64,000 nucleotides of DNA from assembly GCA_019096065.1 (NCBI GenBank), contig JAGUCH010000002.1, positions 14,706,501 through 14,770,500 on the forward strand, read 5' to 3'. The position numbers and the translations under genes are program-made. A model generated the notes under the pieces. It did no database searches. It was not told the DNA's origin and was given only the letters and a program-made list of their open reading frames with translations. Shown here in pieces: positions 35,386 to 49,400 of this stretch. This DNA comes from Paracyclopina nana (taxonomy: Eukaryota; Arthropoda; Copepoda; Cyclopoida; Cyclopettidae). Numbering within the stretch: the first letter of the stretch is position 1; each line of letters begins with the position of its first letter.

Positions 35386-38300
35386 TTATTCCTCAACACT
35401 CTCCTCATCTTCAGTCTCATCATAATATTCCCATTCCCACTCGGAAGAAGCATTGCTCACCATACTAGCCCTCTTGGAGCAAGCTTTTGGAATCCCAAAG
35501 GTATTATCATGCTTTTCATAAAAAGCTGGTTGCTGCACCATGTGAGTCAAAGTAAATGGCAAATCCTCATCTTCAGGAACCTCATTCCAGAACTCAAAGT
35601 GCCAAGGTTTAGGCAATGAGTCTAGCTCTTCAAAAGAAGGCAATTTGATGGATCTTGGAATGCCATACTCTCTTGCTTTCCTCAAGTCATTGTCTAGTTC
35701 CACAATTTGCTCCATGAAATAATCATTTGGCCTGAAATGTTTACTTCAGATAAGTAGAAGTTGAGAATTATAGCTTACTCAGCTTACCTGACATCCCTTC
35801 TCCTTCTGAAAGTTCTAAGAATATCAACTGCAGCCATTTCCTCATAAATCATTAAATAAGCCATGGCTGAAGAGCATGACCTGGAAACTCCCATTTGACA
35901 ATTCACCAGGCATTTCTTTCCACTCTCCATTGCATTTTTGATGAAATCTGCTGCTACACCCAGATAAGGCAGGATTTTCACATCAGTATGGTCAAACAGT
36001 GGCAGACCCTGAAATGGTCATTTTGATAACTCTTTTTTTGCTATTGCACTATCAAAAAGAGAATAGCCGCAATAACAAGACTGGAAAAGAAACAAAGATC
36101 GCTTACCAAATAGGTGATGCCTGACCCTGCATAATGGTCTTGACTCAGGTCCACACAATGCTCTTCCCATGGACCCTCAGCTGCATTGAGGACGTGAGTG
36201 ATTCCATATCGTTTGAGAAAAGCAATGTTCCTTGCAGCAGCTTGATCACCAACCAAAATTCTTGGGAAAACTTCATCAGCATCCACTCCCCAGGGAGAGC
36301 CCAGCATAGAAGTGAACAATTGCCTTTCAGCAAAAGTCTTTCTGGCTGGTTGCTCCCAAGGCTTAATTTGCCAACATATTCTCCTCAATTCTGGTACAGT
36401 TGTGGGCTTAAATGAATCTGGTACTGTAAGCCTTGAATGTAATGTGCTTGATTTATCTTCCACTGGCTGAATGCTATTGGAAAGAGCTTCCAGCATGGCT
36501 TCCTCAAATGGTGTTTTGGGGGCTGCATTCAAAGGTGGTTTCTCCGATAAGTTCTCAGGAAGGTCATCTTCTCTAAAGGGGGCTTGAGGGATTGATTTCT
36601 TTTCAGCATTCTCATTAGAAGACGCCTTGTCATCTGTAAGGTCCAAATCATCAAAGTTGATGGTTAATTTCCTTGAAATTTGCTTCCATTGCTTGGCTGA
36701 AGCAACTTTTACCATAGCTAATGGATCACTTTCTTCCACTCCAGCTTGAGCAGTCAATTTTCCATTATTGTAAAAGCTGCTGCACCTTGAGCTTGTTCTG
36801 GTTGACAACTTGTCCAATTGTCTCCACTTTTCTTCTGATTTGCCAATAATTTCACTGACCTGTTCTAGCTTATTTTCAACAAGTTCATCTTCATCATCTG
36901 TCTCCCAGACCCATTCCCAATCAGACTCAATGCTTGAGGCTATACAAATACTGGTTGGCCTTGACCTTTTTGTGCTGGAACATCTAGAAAGTGGCTTTCT
37001 GAAACTATTTCTCTTAGATGAAGTTCTAGAGCTTTTGTTTGAGGTTGACCTTCTTGAAACTGAGGTTGAGGATGAGAGCTTTAAAGACATAAATGACTGG
37101 CCCATAGGGACAATAGGAAATCCAAGCTCTTCTTCAGTCACTTCTCCAGGAATCCAAAACTCTGTGTGCCAAGATTGAGGTAACCGATACTTGTCATCAA
37201 TGGTTGATAACCGCAGCTGTCTAGGAACATTACATTCTCTCTCCTTTCTAAGCTCATTATCAAGATTTATGAGCTGTGATAGGAAGCCATCATTGGGCCT
37301 ACAGTCTCTTGATTTTCTGATCATTGTCAGGGCCTCCAGAGAAGTTAATTCTTGATGAATCATGAGATAGGCTATGGCACATGAGGCTGATCTTGATACA
37401 CCCATTTGGCAATTAACCATTACCTTGCCACCCTGCCTATCAATAGCTGAAGCTATGTAATCTGCAGCAATGCCAAAATATGGTGTCAAATTGCATCCAG
37501 GAGCATCCCAAAGGGGAAAGCCTAAGTAGGTGATTCCTGTGTCATCATAATGATCTGCACTTAGGTCCACAAGGCCTTCCTCTTGACCTTCAGCTGCATT
37601 CAAGACATGAGTGATACCATACTTTTTCAGAAATGCAACATTGCTTGCAGAAGCTTTGTCCCCAATGAACAGTCCTGGATAGACCTCATCACAGTCAACT
37701 CCCCATGGAGCACCAAAAATAGAAGAGAATAATTTGTTGTGTCCAAAGCCCATCTTGGGCTGCTTCCAGGGCTTTATCTTCCAACAAATCAGCCTCAATT
37801 GCTGGACCCTTGAAAAGATTCATGGTAAGAATGTCAAAATCAATTAATTTGTTCCTAATTAGCTTACTTTGTGGGCTTGAAATCAGGTGTTTGACCATCA
37901 TCTTCTGGGCAATAAATATCATAGTTGATTTTGTCATAATCCTGAACAGCTGCTTCAGATAATTGAGTTTGGGGGATGTCAGGCAATTTTTTTGGTATTT
38001 TAAATGTATGATGGCATTCAATTTCAGAATCTTCAAGTTTACTTTCAAAATTCCATGAGATTCTTTTGGAAACTGCCATCCACTGAGCAGCACTTTTGAT
38101 CTGTATGAATCCAAGAGGATCCTCTTCATCTTCTTCATTGACATTCTTATTGGTAGTGTCTGCTGTTGCTGTCAATACTGATTTTGCATCACATGTATCC
38201 TTGGTCGGTGGGACCTCAGCTTCTGCATAATCTTCCTCTTCAAGCCTCCTTTTCAAGAAAGGATTTTCCTCACCAGAATCATTTCTCCTCCTTCTAAAGG

Positions 38301-38797
38301 AGGTCTTCTTTTGGACAGTAGGTTTAGCTGGACTGCTACTCCTAGATCTTTCTGAGCTGCTTTGTTTTGGTGTGTTTTGGGGGCTACTTGTCCTTGTAGA
38401 GTCATGTGAGCTTGACTCATCTGACAGCAGTGGCAAAAGTGAGTCCAAGTCCACTCTATGCCTTCTCCTTTGCCTATACTCCCTGTAAGTTGCTTTCAAA
38501 TCAAGTGCTATTCTTAAAATGAAGGTGTGGAAATCTTATTACCTCAAGACATTTTCTGCTGTGTGCAAAGGATTGATGGAGATGTGATCTCTGTTGTGCA
38601 AAAATCTGCTCTTGAAGTAATTCATTGTATCAGGAATATCATTGGCCGGAAATTCTGTAGATGGATCCACTTCTTGAGTAACATCAAGTGTGACTAAGTC
38701 ACATCCTGGAGAATTAGAAAGCTGGCTTTCTAATGCAGGCAAAGAATTTGAGAGTTGATTTACTTCTTCTTGAGCACAATAGGTGACCCAAGAAGGA
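35386..38797 (-). CDS. STYXL2/DUSP27-like protein with two tandem dual-specificity-phosphatase domains (5' end unresolved)
   Basis: Exons on the minus strand: about 38797-38543, 38482-37868, 37808-36107, 36008-35788 and 35731-35386, all phase-consistent. The first start codon was not found; a likely acceptor (cctttcag) precedes 38797, so more 5' exons exist. Two homologous modules each comprise a DPLxxxxxASAKQW segment, a (R)xICWxIKPWxQP segment and a phosphatase fold starting PWGVDxDEVxP. Loop sequences are VNCQMGVSRSASCAIAYLMI and VNCQMGVSRSCSSAMAYLMI. The HCx5R signature is thus NCx5R: Cys and Arg kept, His replaced by Asn, in both domains. PNDGFLSQLINLDNELRKE follows as in STYXL2, a muscle protein whose vertebrate form has lost the catalytic Cys. 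Function may be scaffolding or weak phosphatase activity. The N-terminal half is Ser/Arg-rich and disordered. Confidence 0.8.
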
Positions 38798-40070
38798 CTG
38801 AAAGGTTGCCAGGGTAGGTCAAGACACTCTTGGATTTTTGGAATGTTTTCTTTTCTACTATGCTATTTATCTAGTAGAAAATAGTTGCGCTTTTTGACCA
38901 CAACCTATGAAGTATTCTTGCTGTCGGACTCAATAACAAAATTGTTGCGTGCAAAACTGATAGATAGCCAGCATGACTTGCATTTTCTGAGGTTTTGAGT
39001 ACATTTGTACTGCATAATGTATCCATCATTTTTGAAATCATGCCAAGTTATGGGCGATTAAATGATATCCTTGGCTACTTCCTTTCAAATTCCTCTGTAG
39101 GGGAATTTTCAGCGGAACTTTTTCTTGTCAAGTTAATTTCATGAAGGAGAATTATGATATAGCGTAGCTTAACCAGTTGCCATGGCATAACTGGACAATC
39201 TTGGCGTAATGTCAAACAGGAAATTTCCTTCAAGAGAGAAAAATAAGAAGTGCACAAGTAGGAATGTCCGCCTTTTAAAACCCTTTGCAAACACATTTTA
39301 TGCCAAAAATGTTCTTCAAGTAGCCGCGCTTCCTGATGCTATACAAATCGTTGTAATTGTTTCTGAGCTGGGATTAGTGTTACTTCCGGTTGAAAAATTA
39401 ATTTCTTCAGAAATGAGTAGACTTGAACCGCAACATAATTTTAAAGCTCCTTCAGAGACTTAGATAACAAGAGAAGTGCTACTGGACGAGGCTTAAGGGG
39501 GTGCGTTTGCAGATCTGCTGCACTCCTCAAAAGAGACTACAATGGAATTTTGGTCGCGGCTGCCAGAATTTGGGCTGGGGCAGACTTTTGGTTGCTAATA
39601 ATTCTTAAATGAGTCAACTTAGCCTAAATAGTCCTATTTTACGAGCTGCTCAATATTGCTAAGGCTACATATAAGTCTCTGAGCTCCTTCTTTTGGATTT
39701 GAAAATGCAAAAATAGTAAAATACTCGTTTCCATAATGCCCCCCACCTCCTTATAAAGTCCGCGATATATGTAAATTAAAGATGACTTGGCCATTTATTA
39801 AAAACTGTAACTGCTACTTTCCAGATTTTTAAAAGTTTTAGACACCCTAGATTCACCCTAACTACTATAACTAGAGCTATCGGAAGACCATTTCTTAAAA
39901 AGCTTCAGAAATGAGTGAAATTGTGGGAAATGGACAGCATCACATTAGTATCAAAACAATAACATTTAATGTGGGGCGATCCCAGCGAGCTCTATGGCCA
40001 ACATCTGGGATTTTCAGCTGACACTGCTGGATAAAAAAAACCAGATGTACATGTCCACATTGTGGACTGC

Positions 40071-41117
40071 TAGGGTCGAGCACGTTTTCTTAAAGTAGGC
40101 TCAAACTTAGGGCATTATGCCTCTGATTCTTTATAAAAATAAGAGGCTATAAAAATCAGTTGAAAAAAAGTTTCAACAATTTCCTAATACATCACCTTGT
40201 ATTCTATATCTTCTGGTAACGCATAATGATAAGCAAACTTTATATCTTAAATGGCTGCATCCTTGCATCCATCACTCCACCTGTGCTCAGTGGGTCAAAA
40301 AGCTGATTTCACGCGCATGATAAAATCCGCCAAATCGCCCAAAGTCCCATTTTACCACTAATTTTTGTCATCTGATTTGGTTCACTTCTGAGCGATTGAA
40401 ATATTCAAAACTGGTTTTAATTGACAGATACAGATTCAAATTTGACTTCAACATCAAACTTTGCCTGAAAAAGTGTTCAGCTAGGAAAATGCTAGAATAG
40501 TTATTTTTGCCCATTTCTTGGGCATCCATAACTTTTGATTGGAATCGAAAGTTATTTATCTATGATGACTGAGAGGTCAATCAGACCACATTTAATGATT
40601 ATTCATCAAAATTGGCTGCGGAAATTTGCGGACTTGGGAGCTCTGAATGTCTGCTTTTAGCTTACGGCCCTATGAAAATTCACTGCAACGATTTTGCGAG
40701 TTTTTTTCCGTGTGCGTCAAGAAGGCATTTTGAGCCACTGTGCTGTGCGAGAAAATGAGCTGTCATCTCGTTTTCTTAAAACCAAATTAGACCAATCAAA
40801 CTGCAGAATGAAATGCCTTTACATCATCAGCCAAGTTTAAGTGTTGTTTAAAGTTTAATATTAGTTCTGATAGGCTGACCAATTAATACAGTGATATTAA
40901 AAATTGGCAATTCTGATTGGCTAAAAAGAAAATAACGCAGCCAGCTCGTGGTTACCAGCTTAATCGCTGACTCGTGGCTTCTTTTTTAGCAAAAAATGCC
41001 GTTTGACCATTCCAGATCAATTTTCTAATCTGGAAACTTTGCACAAAATCTCGACTTTTCCTTTCCGTATTAGAGGATAACTGCAGGGTCTCGAGCGCTA
41101 ACGCGCTCTCGACCCTA
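40071..41117. repeat. possible non-autonomous element bounded by TAGGGTCGAG inverted ends
   Basis: TAGGGTCGAG at 40071-40080 is repeated as its exact complement CTCGACCCTA at 41108-41117, about 1.05 kb apart. The right end also contains an imperfect local palindrome (GTCTCGAGCGC TAAC GCGCTCTCGAC). No target duplication was convincing and no protein is encoded, so this is tentative. Confidence 0.3.
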
Positions 41118-41487
41118 AATAGTTACCGCGTTTTTGCGACTTGAACAGCAGTTCGAAATAAAGACCCAAGCAAGTTAGTTAAATCAAATTTTAAGGATTT
41201 CTTCATGATGCTCGAATATAATTGTTTGAAATTGATAATAACCACTATATGCTCAATATAAATAAGAATCCTGATGCTAAGCATATGTAAAATAAAAGTA
41301 ACCATGATTATTCGCCCTAAAGACAGAGGCCATCAAAGCAAAACATGAATTTAAACTCAACTCCCAAGTATTTCTTCAATCTGTATATGGTATGTCTTTG
41401 TTATGACACTGTTGCCTATAGCTTACACAAAAGTATGAAGAAATAGCGTACTATGAATATGGTGCTTAAGATTACACTTGTCTTGGT

Positions 41488-41721
41488 CTACCCTGACTTT
41501 TGTTGCGGTTGAACGGGTTGCTTTTTCTTTAAATTCTTCAAACTTCCAATCGCTTTTTCCAACTCTTGAATCTTAGTCATATAGTAGTCGTTGGTCTTTT
41601 TTAGGGAAGTTTCTTCCTCTGCTAAATCACCATGATTTCCCAGAGTTTTGAACAGCTTCCCAAAATCACTGAAGCTTTTCTTTCCATCACCTTTCACAAA
41701 TTCGATCACTTTCTTATGCAT
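41488..41721 (-). CDS. hypothetical small lysine-rich coiled-coil protein (77 aa)
   Basis: ATG-started ORF (MHKKVIEFVKGDGKKSF) of 77 codons in an otherwise gene-free stretch. The protein is highly charged, with a predicted helix SLKKTNDYYMTKIQELEKAIGSLKNLKKK and a Gln/Pro tail. No family is recognised. It could be a real small gene, or an exon of a longer one, since splice-like sites exist in the flanks but no partner exon was found. Confidence 0.4.
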   Translation of the reverse strand: MHKKVIEFVKGDGKKSFSDFGKLFKTLGNHGDLAEEETSLKKTNDYYMTKIQELEKAIGSLKNLKKKQPVQPQQKSG

Positions 41722-43468
41722 CTTTGAGCTTTCAAACTTGGAAAATTTTCGCTTGTTTATGTGCTAGGACAAGAAGAGGCATAATAGAAAGCTGGCAAAG
41801 ATTCAGGGACATGTGCATGCGGCACATGCAATCAAGTAGTCTTGAAACTTTCTTTCTGGTGAATGGGCAATTGCTTTCAGTTTGTTTACCCTTTGAAAAA
41901 ATAAACTTTATGTACAGGAGTACAAGTTCCTCGTGTTATAATTCAGTTACCAATATGACTCAGCTATGAAAGATAAAAGTTAGGAGGACACTAAATAAAG
42001 CATCCAGCACTAGATGATCCAGCCAATTTCCATCAATTAAGCTAACCTCATACTTAAAGCAGAAAAAACATGAACTAAGTTTGAACACTATGCTTATGAA
42101 TTGAGCGTCCAATGTTCAAACAAGGATAAAAAATGATTGCCAGATTTTACATTATCTCGCTAGAAATTAATAGATATTTCTTTCCTTCCAATTTGAGACG
42201 AATTTTCATTGCAACACAAAAGAATAAGCCTTGACAGAGATGTAGCAATTATGTATTTATAAAAAAGAACATAATTTAGAAAGCACTGGGGCATTTTTCA
42301 ACAGTTCGATATTTTGCTAAATATATATTTAAGAATCGAAAAAGCAAAATAGGGATAGCATTAATTCAAGCCATACCCAATCTGATGAGCCCTTTTATCA
42401 TACGCCAAAAAAAAAACTGATACGTCTAATCAACTTACATAGAGTTTAGGTCATTATGACATTAACTGCCTCGAAAAGGCCAATTTTTCGTGACACCTTC
42501 GATTTTTTTACATTTGTGGTACAGAAGTTAATGTTACATAACGACATAAACTCAACCTAGGTAAAACGAAGGAGTGCTAACACGTTACAATAACTTTCAG
42601 AAAACTTCGGTAAATCACTGCAGTCATCATGGGGATCACATGGCTGATAGTCGACCAGGAAAACGGCCCAAAAGACTTTTGAATTCTTGCATGAAAATTA
42701 CATTTTTAAAACTGAACACTTCTGAAATGTTGTCCTTATTACCTCTATGAATGCTCCTTTTATCAAAATAACATTTGAGCCTGAATGGTGGCATAATTTA
42801 TTCGCTATCAATACGGAGATTCTGTTCTTAGATCCTAAAATGTAGATGTTAATTTGTGAAGTTCCAATCTCTAAACGTACAAAAGTGGCCGTAGTATTTT
42901 TAATGAGCCGGGTGCGCGCCTAAACGTTGCTTCCTCTCAAAAAACTTAATTAAATGTGGAAAGTCGAATTAATCGGTATTGTTTAAGTTCCCTTTTTTGG
43001 AATCTTCTGAAAAAGAGCAAGAAGCTGCAATTCTTTACGTAAAGGTATTATACGTTAAATATTATATGTATAAGGGCAAAGCTATGTGCAGGCAATAAAG
43101 TGTTAGATAATTGTGCGGTTCTATAGAACCCTTCAGGAATATTGGACTGGTTGCATGTCTAGGATCAAAATCCTCCTGCATATTATGAGGCATGCAATAA
43201 TCAAAAATGTCCTTGACTTGACAATTACCACCACTTAAAAAACTTTTTTAGTGGTTTGCTATAGAAACTGGAGTTGATTGGCATGGTGATACTGGATTGC
43301 TTTCACTTTGAGCATGGTTATAATAATGTGTGTGATCAATAGAGAATATATCCATAGTGACACAATTGGAGAGAGGCTTCTCTAGTTTTATGATTATACC
43401 ATGCAACTCTCAAATACAGGTAGAGAACAGAAAGCTTTCAACAAAAGGAGCAGTTTGACTTGCTCAAA

Positions 43469-46400
43469 ATGGCAGACAGACCACTTTTTATAAGGCTCAG
43501 CATGCCAAGTGGATTGGAAGATGCTTTGGAAGGGTTGGCAAGAGAGATCCTTCGTCATCAACCAAAAGACATGTATGAGTTTTCTGCCCAATATTTTGAG
43601 GGGCTCTTGAGGCAAAGGAACAAAGGTAAGATTCATTTCACTCAAGTTATTGAAGGGGTTGGTAAATCTAATTCAATATTGATCTATTAAATGAGATGAG
43701 TTTTAATGAAAGATTTCTCTGATTGCCTATGATCCATAAGAAATTCACTTACATGTATCAGATATTGCTTTTTAGTCAAGTCACATTTCAAAATGCTGCA
43801 ACACAAATAACAAAATTATTGGCACTTTTAGATAATTTATGAACGATTTTCTGAGTAGGGCAACTACCTATGCTAAAACATACTTAATTTTACTAGTTGA
43901 TTGGGTATCCTTGAGTCATCTGAGCTAATAGTAAAATATTACAGAAATGGGCATGCCAGAAGATGATGTTTATGGATTATCAAGATACGTGGATGAAGAA
44001 CTTCCTGATTTGAATGACCCTGAGTATGAAAAGGCAGCAACAAAGATTCAAGCTGGTTTTAGAGGATCAAAAGCTCGAAAAGAAGTTGTTGCAATGAGGC
44101 AACAGAATGTTGAAGAGGATGATGAAGATATGTCAGTAGACCAACATATTGAAGAATCTAGCAAAACTGCTATCCAAATTCAAATGCCAACAGAAGAGGA
44201 AGAGGAAGTTGCAGAGGGAACTCAAGGGGAAGAGGAAATTGATATTGATCTAGATGACCCAGAAGTTGAAATGGCTGCTACCAAAATTCAAGCAGGGTTC
44301 AAAGGGATGAAAACTAGGAAAGAAATGAAGCAGAAAAAAGAACAACAGTACAGCCATCAAATTCCAACAATTGAAATAGACTTAGATGATCCCGAAGTTA
44401 ACTTGGCAGCAACAAAAATTCAAGCTGGCTATAAAGGCATGAAAACAAGGAAGGAGCTTAAAGAAAGCACCAAGCATGATGATGCAGCCTTTGATGAAGA
44501 GATAGTTGATGAAGCTGCCACTGTTATCCAAAGTGGGTACTACTCAATGAAAGCTAGAGAGGATATGGGGGAGAGTGAAGATAACTTGTATTTTGATCCA
44601 AATGATCCTGAATTGAATCAAGCTGCATCAAAAATTCAGGCAGGGTTCAAAGGCCATAGGACTAGAAAGGAAATGGACAAAATAAAAGCAAAGAAACTTC
44701 AGGAAGTTGTAGAAGAAGAAGAAGAAAATGAAGGCGAGGAGTTGGAGATTGATATTGACCCTGATGATCCAGAAGCTCAACTAGCAGCATCTAAAATTCA
44801 GGCAGGTTTTCGAGGGATGAAAACAAGAAAGGAGCTCAAAATTAAGGTAAATACTGGTAAGACTTCTGAGGTGCAGGAAGATGAAATTGACATTGACTTG
44901 GAAGATCCAGATGTTGAAGCAGCAGCAACCAAGATCCAAGCAAGCTTTAAAGGAATGCGAACAAGAAAGGAAGTGAAGAAAATGAAGGAAAAACAAACTG
45001 AAGCAGAGGCCCCTGAAGTACTTGAAGAGCCATCCGAAACAGAAATTGATATTGATCTAGGTGATCCTGAGGTTGAAATGGCTGCAACCAAAATACAAGC
45101 TGGATATAAAGGAATGAGAACTAGAAAGGAGCTTAAGAAGAAAACATATGATTCAGAAATAGTGAAAGTAGCTGCTGATTCTGAAATAGAAATAGATCTT
45201 GATGACCCAGATGTGAATTTGGCAGCAACTAAAATACAAGCAGGCTACAAAGGAATGAAAACTCGCAAAGAAATGAGGCAAAATCAGCTTACCTTAAACA
45301 AAAATGATCATGATCAAGAAGAAGCTGAAGGGAATGACAAAGATGAATGTGATGATCATACAGAAGAAATAATTGATATTGATTTGACAGACCCTGAAGT
45401 AGAAATGGCTGCAACTAAGATTCAAGCAGGGTTTAAAGGAATGAAAACAAGACAAGAACTAAGCCTAAAAAAAGCAGCTTTGGGAGATGATTCCCAGAAA
45501 ACTGCCTCTCAAGGAGAAGAAGTAGACATTGATTTGGATGATCCAGAGGTTAATGCAGCTGCAATAAAAATTCAAGCTGGATATAAAGGTATGCAAACTA
45601 GGAGAGAATTAAAGAAGCACAATATGAACTATCAAGATGCAGTTGATCCAACTGAGGTTGATGTCAAAACCCAAATCAATCAAGACAAAGAAATTGACAT
45701 TGATCTGAATGACCCTGAGGTTGAAATGGCTGCTACAAAAATTCAAGCAGGATTCAAAGGAATGAAAACTAGAAAAGAAATAAGGGCCCAAAAAGGAGAG
45801 GGCTATGAATGTAAACCTATGACTGATGATGTTGGATCTGAACTCAAGGATGAAGAAAATATTGACATAGACCTGGAGGACCCTGATGTTAATCAAGCAG
45901 CTGTCAAGATTCAGGCTGGCTATAAAGGAATGAAAACTAGAAAAGAGTTGCGATCAAAGAAAGATGTTGATCAAGAAGCAACAGAAGAGATTCAAGCAAA
46001 TGAAGATGAAGAAATAGACATTGATCTAGAAGACCCAGAGGTCAATAAAGCAGCAACTAAAATTCAAGCTGGATATAAAGGAATGAAGACGAGGAAAGAG
46101 CTCAGGTCTGCCAAGGAAGGATCAGCTATTGAGATAGCATCTAAAATTGAAGAAGAAATGCCAATAGGGCCAGAAGATGATGAAATCAATATAGATCCTG
46201 ATGACCCAGAAGCTAATCTAGCCGCAACTAAAATACAGGCTAGCTATAAAGGAATGAAAACTCGTAAAGAGCTGAAAGCCAAACAATCCAATAACACAAC
46301 ACTTCCTTTGCTAAGGAGAGATGAGATAGATGAAACTGACATAGTTGTATCAGAAGAAGCTGCACCAGAAGAACCAGAAAATGAACAATCAGCATATGAA

Positions 46401-49400
46401 AAAGCAGTTCCAGAAGAAGTTCCATCTGCATATGCTGAACTAGAAGAACTTGTATCCAATGAAGTAGCACAAGAAGAAGCCACACCAGAAGAAGCCGCAC
46501 CAGGAGAAGTTCCACCTGACAAAGCTGCACCTGAAGAAACTTCTCCTGATGAAGGAGCACCGGAAGAAGCAGCACCTGAAGAAGCAGCACCTGAAGAAGC
46601 AGCACCTGAAGAAGCAGCACTTGAAGAAGCAGCACCTGAAGAAGCAGCACCTGAAGAAGCAGCACCAGAAGATGGTACACCTCTAGAAGCTGCACCAGAA
46701 GATGGTACACCTCTAGAAGCTGCACCAGAAGATGGTACAACTCTAGAAGCTGCACCAGAAGAAGCTGGACCTGAAGTTGCAGCACCAGAAGAAGCAACAC
46801 CAGAAGATGGAGCACCAGAAGATGGCAAACCTCAAAAAGTTGCAGTAGTAGAAGCTATACCAGAAGAAGCTCCAGCAGAGGATGCTGCACCAGAAGTAGA
46901 AATACATGAAGAAGCAGCGCAAGTAGAAGCTGAACCAGAAACAACCTCCCCAGAAGATGCTGCACCAGAAGAAGCTGTACTAGTAGAAGCTGCACAAGAA
47001 GAAGCTGAACCAGAAGAAGCCACACCTGAAGAAGCTACACCAGATGAAGCTTCAATTGAAGGAGGTGCTCCAGAAGAAACTTCACCTGAAGAAGAAGCAC
47101 CTAAAGATGTTGCACCTGAGGAGCAAGCACCTGAAGATGCTGAACAATTAGAAGGCCAACAAGATGAAGCCTTACCAGAAAAAGCTGTAACAGATTTGGA
47201 GACTGCATTTGATGAAACTAAGCCAGGAGAAGTTGCAGAAACTGCCCAAAAAGAACTTGTACCTGAAGAAATAACAACTGAAATGCTTATTGAAGGAGCA
47301 GGGGAACTTCAGGATCAGGATATTCAACAACAATCTCATGCAGAGGATGATGGGTACAATTCTCCTGAATTTACTGCAACAACTGCCTCTAGCATGCAAG
47401 GATCGCCTATAAAATCAATGAATTTGGAATTGACAGGAACTGCTGCTTTATTGCATGATCCAAATGATGATATCATCATGACCATGGTATCACAAGAATC
47501 GATAACAGACTCTGATATGATAGATGAATGCAGTGATGTTACTCAGGAAGACAGATGCTTCAATTTTGGTGCTCCAGAAGCACTTGATGAAAATGAGGAG
47601 GATGGAGGTTCTATGCTTTCATCTCTTCTCACAGTTGCTGCTGCAGAGGATTATAATCAAGTACCTGAAAATCATGAACCAGACTTTGAAACTAATTATG
47701 ACGACATTGTTAGTGACAGAAATTGTGCAATTGATGAAGGAGGAGCGGTCCCATTTTTTGAAGGTGGAGGTGAACAAACAGAATATCCAAAAGAAGATGC
47801 TCCTGAAGAAGAAGCATCAGGGGTAATAAATCCTAATTCTGTTTCTATTGGCAATTGTGTACAAGCAGCCCCTGAACCAGCTTCAGATGGTCTTGATGAA
47901 ATCTCAAATATAACTTTGGATGGTGCAAGGCCTCAAAATGACACAGCAGTTTCAAGCACAACAGAAACAATTGTGGACTCAGAAGATGTAATTACTGGAG
48001 CTCATGACACATTGATTGTAGCATCGGAAGGTGAAGAAGCAACAGCACTAGATGATCAATCTGATAGTGAAAAACCTTGCACATTTGAAGTAATGAATAT
48101 TGACTCTAATCAAGCTTTAGTCCAGTCAGCTAAGTCCATTGAAATTGAGGACCAAATATTCCAAGAGCTCAAAAAGAGCCATGAGTCAGACTTAGTTGTG
48201 GAAGAAAGTGCTCATTCAGTCCAGGAAGTTGGTGCTGTTCCATTTAAACTCTACTCAGGTCACCCACAAGCCAAAACAAACCATCCAAAATCAAATGAAG
48301 AAATCACATTGTATTTTAACAGAGGGTCATATTGTTCAGAAAAAGTGCTCATCTATTTGCATGAGAAGGGACTTGAGTTTATGCCTTTCCACATTGACCT
48401 TTCAAAGGGGGAGCAATTTTCAAAATGGTTTTTAAAAATCAGTCCCAAAGGGGAAGTTCCAGTGCTAACTATAAGGGATATCTCAAAAGATACTTCTGAT
48501 CCAAGACACCTAAGAGCTATCACTGAATCCACCAGAATCATTCATTCCTTGGAGACAAAATATGGTGATGATTTGCCATCCCCAAGATTAGTTCCTCTAG
48601 TTCAAGATACAACTTCTTACCAACTCCATGTTTATTTCACAGCAATTTTTGATCAGGTAGGTGGAAAACATTGACCATTAATTTAGCTAACATTCATCCC
48701 TCTCTTTTAGATTCCACTCAATATCATCAGTCATGGACTAGCTTTTCATGACCACTTGGCTATTGAGCCTGAACCGCCATACATTCATGAAAACTATGAT
48801 GCTATAAAAGAAATGGTTCTAAATAGATCATCTGTCCTTATGGATGCTGCTGATGACTATGCTAATTTTATTGGTTCAGACACTGATGCTGCAGTTGTTG
48901 AGCTAAGAAAAAAAGCCAAGTAAGTGTTGCTTCCTATAGAACTAATTATGTGAACTTATAATAAACTTTGCAATTCTAGCATTCATAAGACCAGCATGGA
49001 CCAGTACATGAATTTTACAGAATACAAAAAGCTACTGAAGAAAACTTCCTCAGCTTTGGATAAAGTAGAGGCACAGCTTAAGAAAACCATGTCTGGCAAT
49101 ACAGAAGATGACTGTGATGGCTGGCTATTGGGAAGCGGTTTCAGTGCTGTAGACATTACTTTAGGTGTATTCCTTCATCGACTGGCAAAGTTGGGTTTGA
49201 GGCATTATTATTGGTCCCATGGAAAGAGACCTTATACCCACAAGTTCATGAGACAAATGGTATTTAGGCAATCATTTGCAAAGTCTGTATCTAGACTTCC
49301 AATCTCTGAAATCAGTGGCCCTAAACCTAAACTCATGACAGACTCATCACTTGAATCTAGGATTTCTTTGGATGAAATGGAAGTGTATGTGCAAATGGAG

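Larger units (their letters stand above)
38860..43468. other. large gene-poor intergenic region
   Basis: 4.6 kb, AT-rich, with one plausible small gene (41488-41721) and one weak repeat (40071-41117). The missing first exon(s) of the STYXL2-like gene and the promoter of the RIIa-IQ-GST gene must lie somewhere in it. I could not identify further coding exons or RNA genes. Confidence 0.45.

Noticed and set aside
39209-39463. 84-aa plus-strand ORF in the gene-poor region
   Set aside because: No recognised domain and no clear splice sites; likely chance.
41724-41969. 81-aa plus-strand ORF divergent from the small Lys-rich ORF
   Set aside because: No homology, ordinary composition, and it would start 3 bp from the opposite start codon; judged chance.
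46240-46828. Long Ser/Ala- and Leu/Val-rich open frames on the minus strand
   Set aside because: They are the antisense shadow of the GAAGAAGCAGCA repeat in the IQ-GST fusion gene; composition follows the repeat and there is no independent support.
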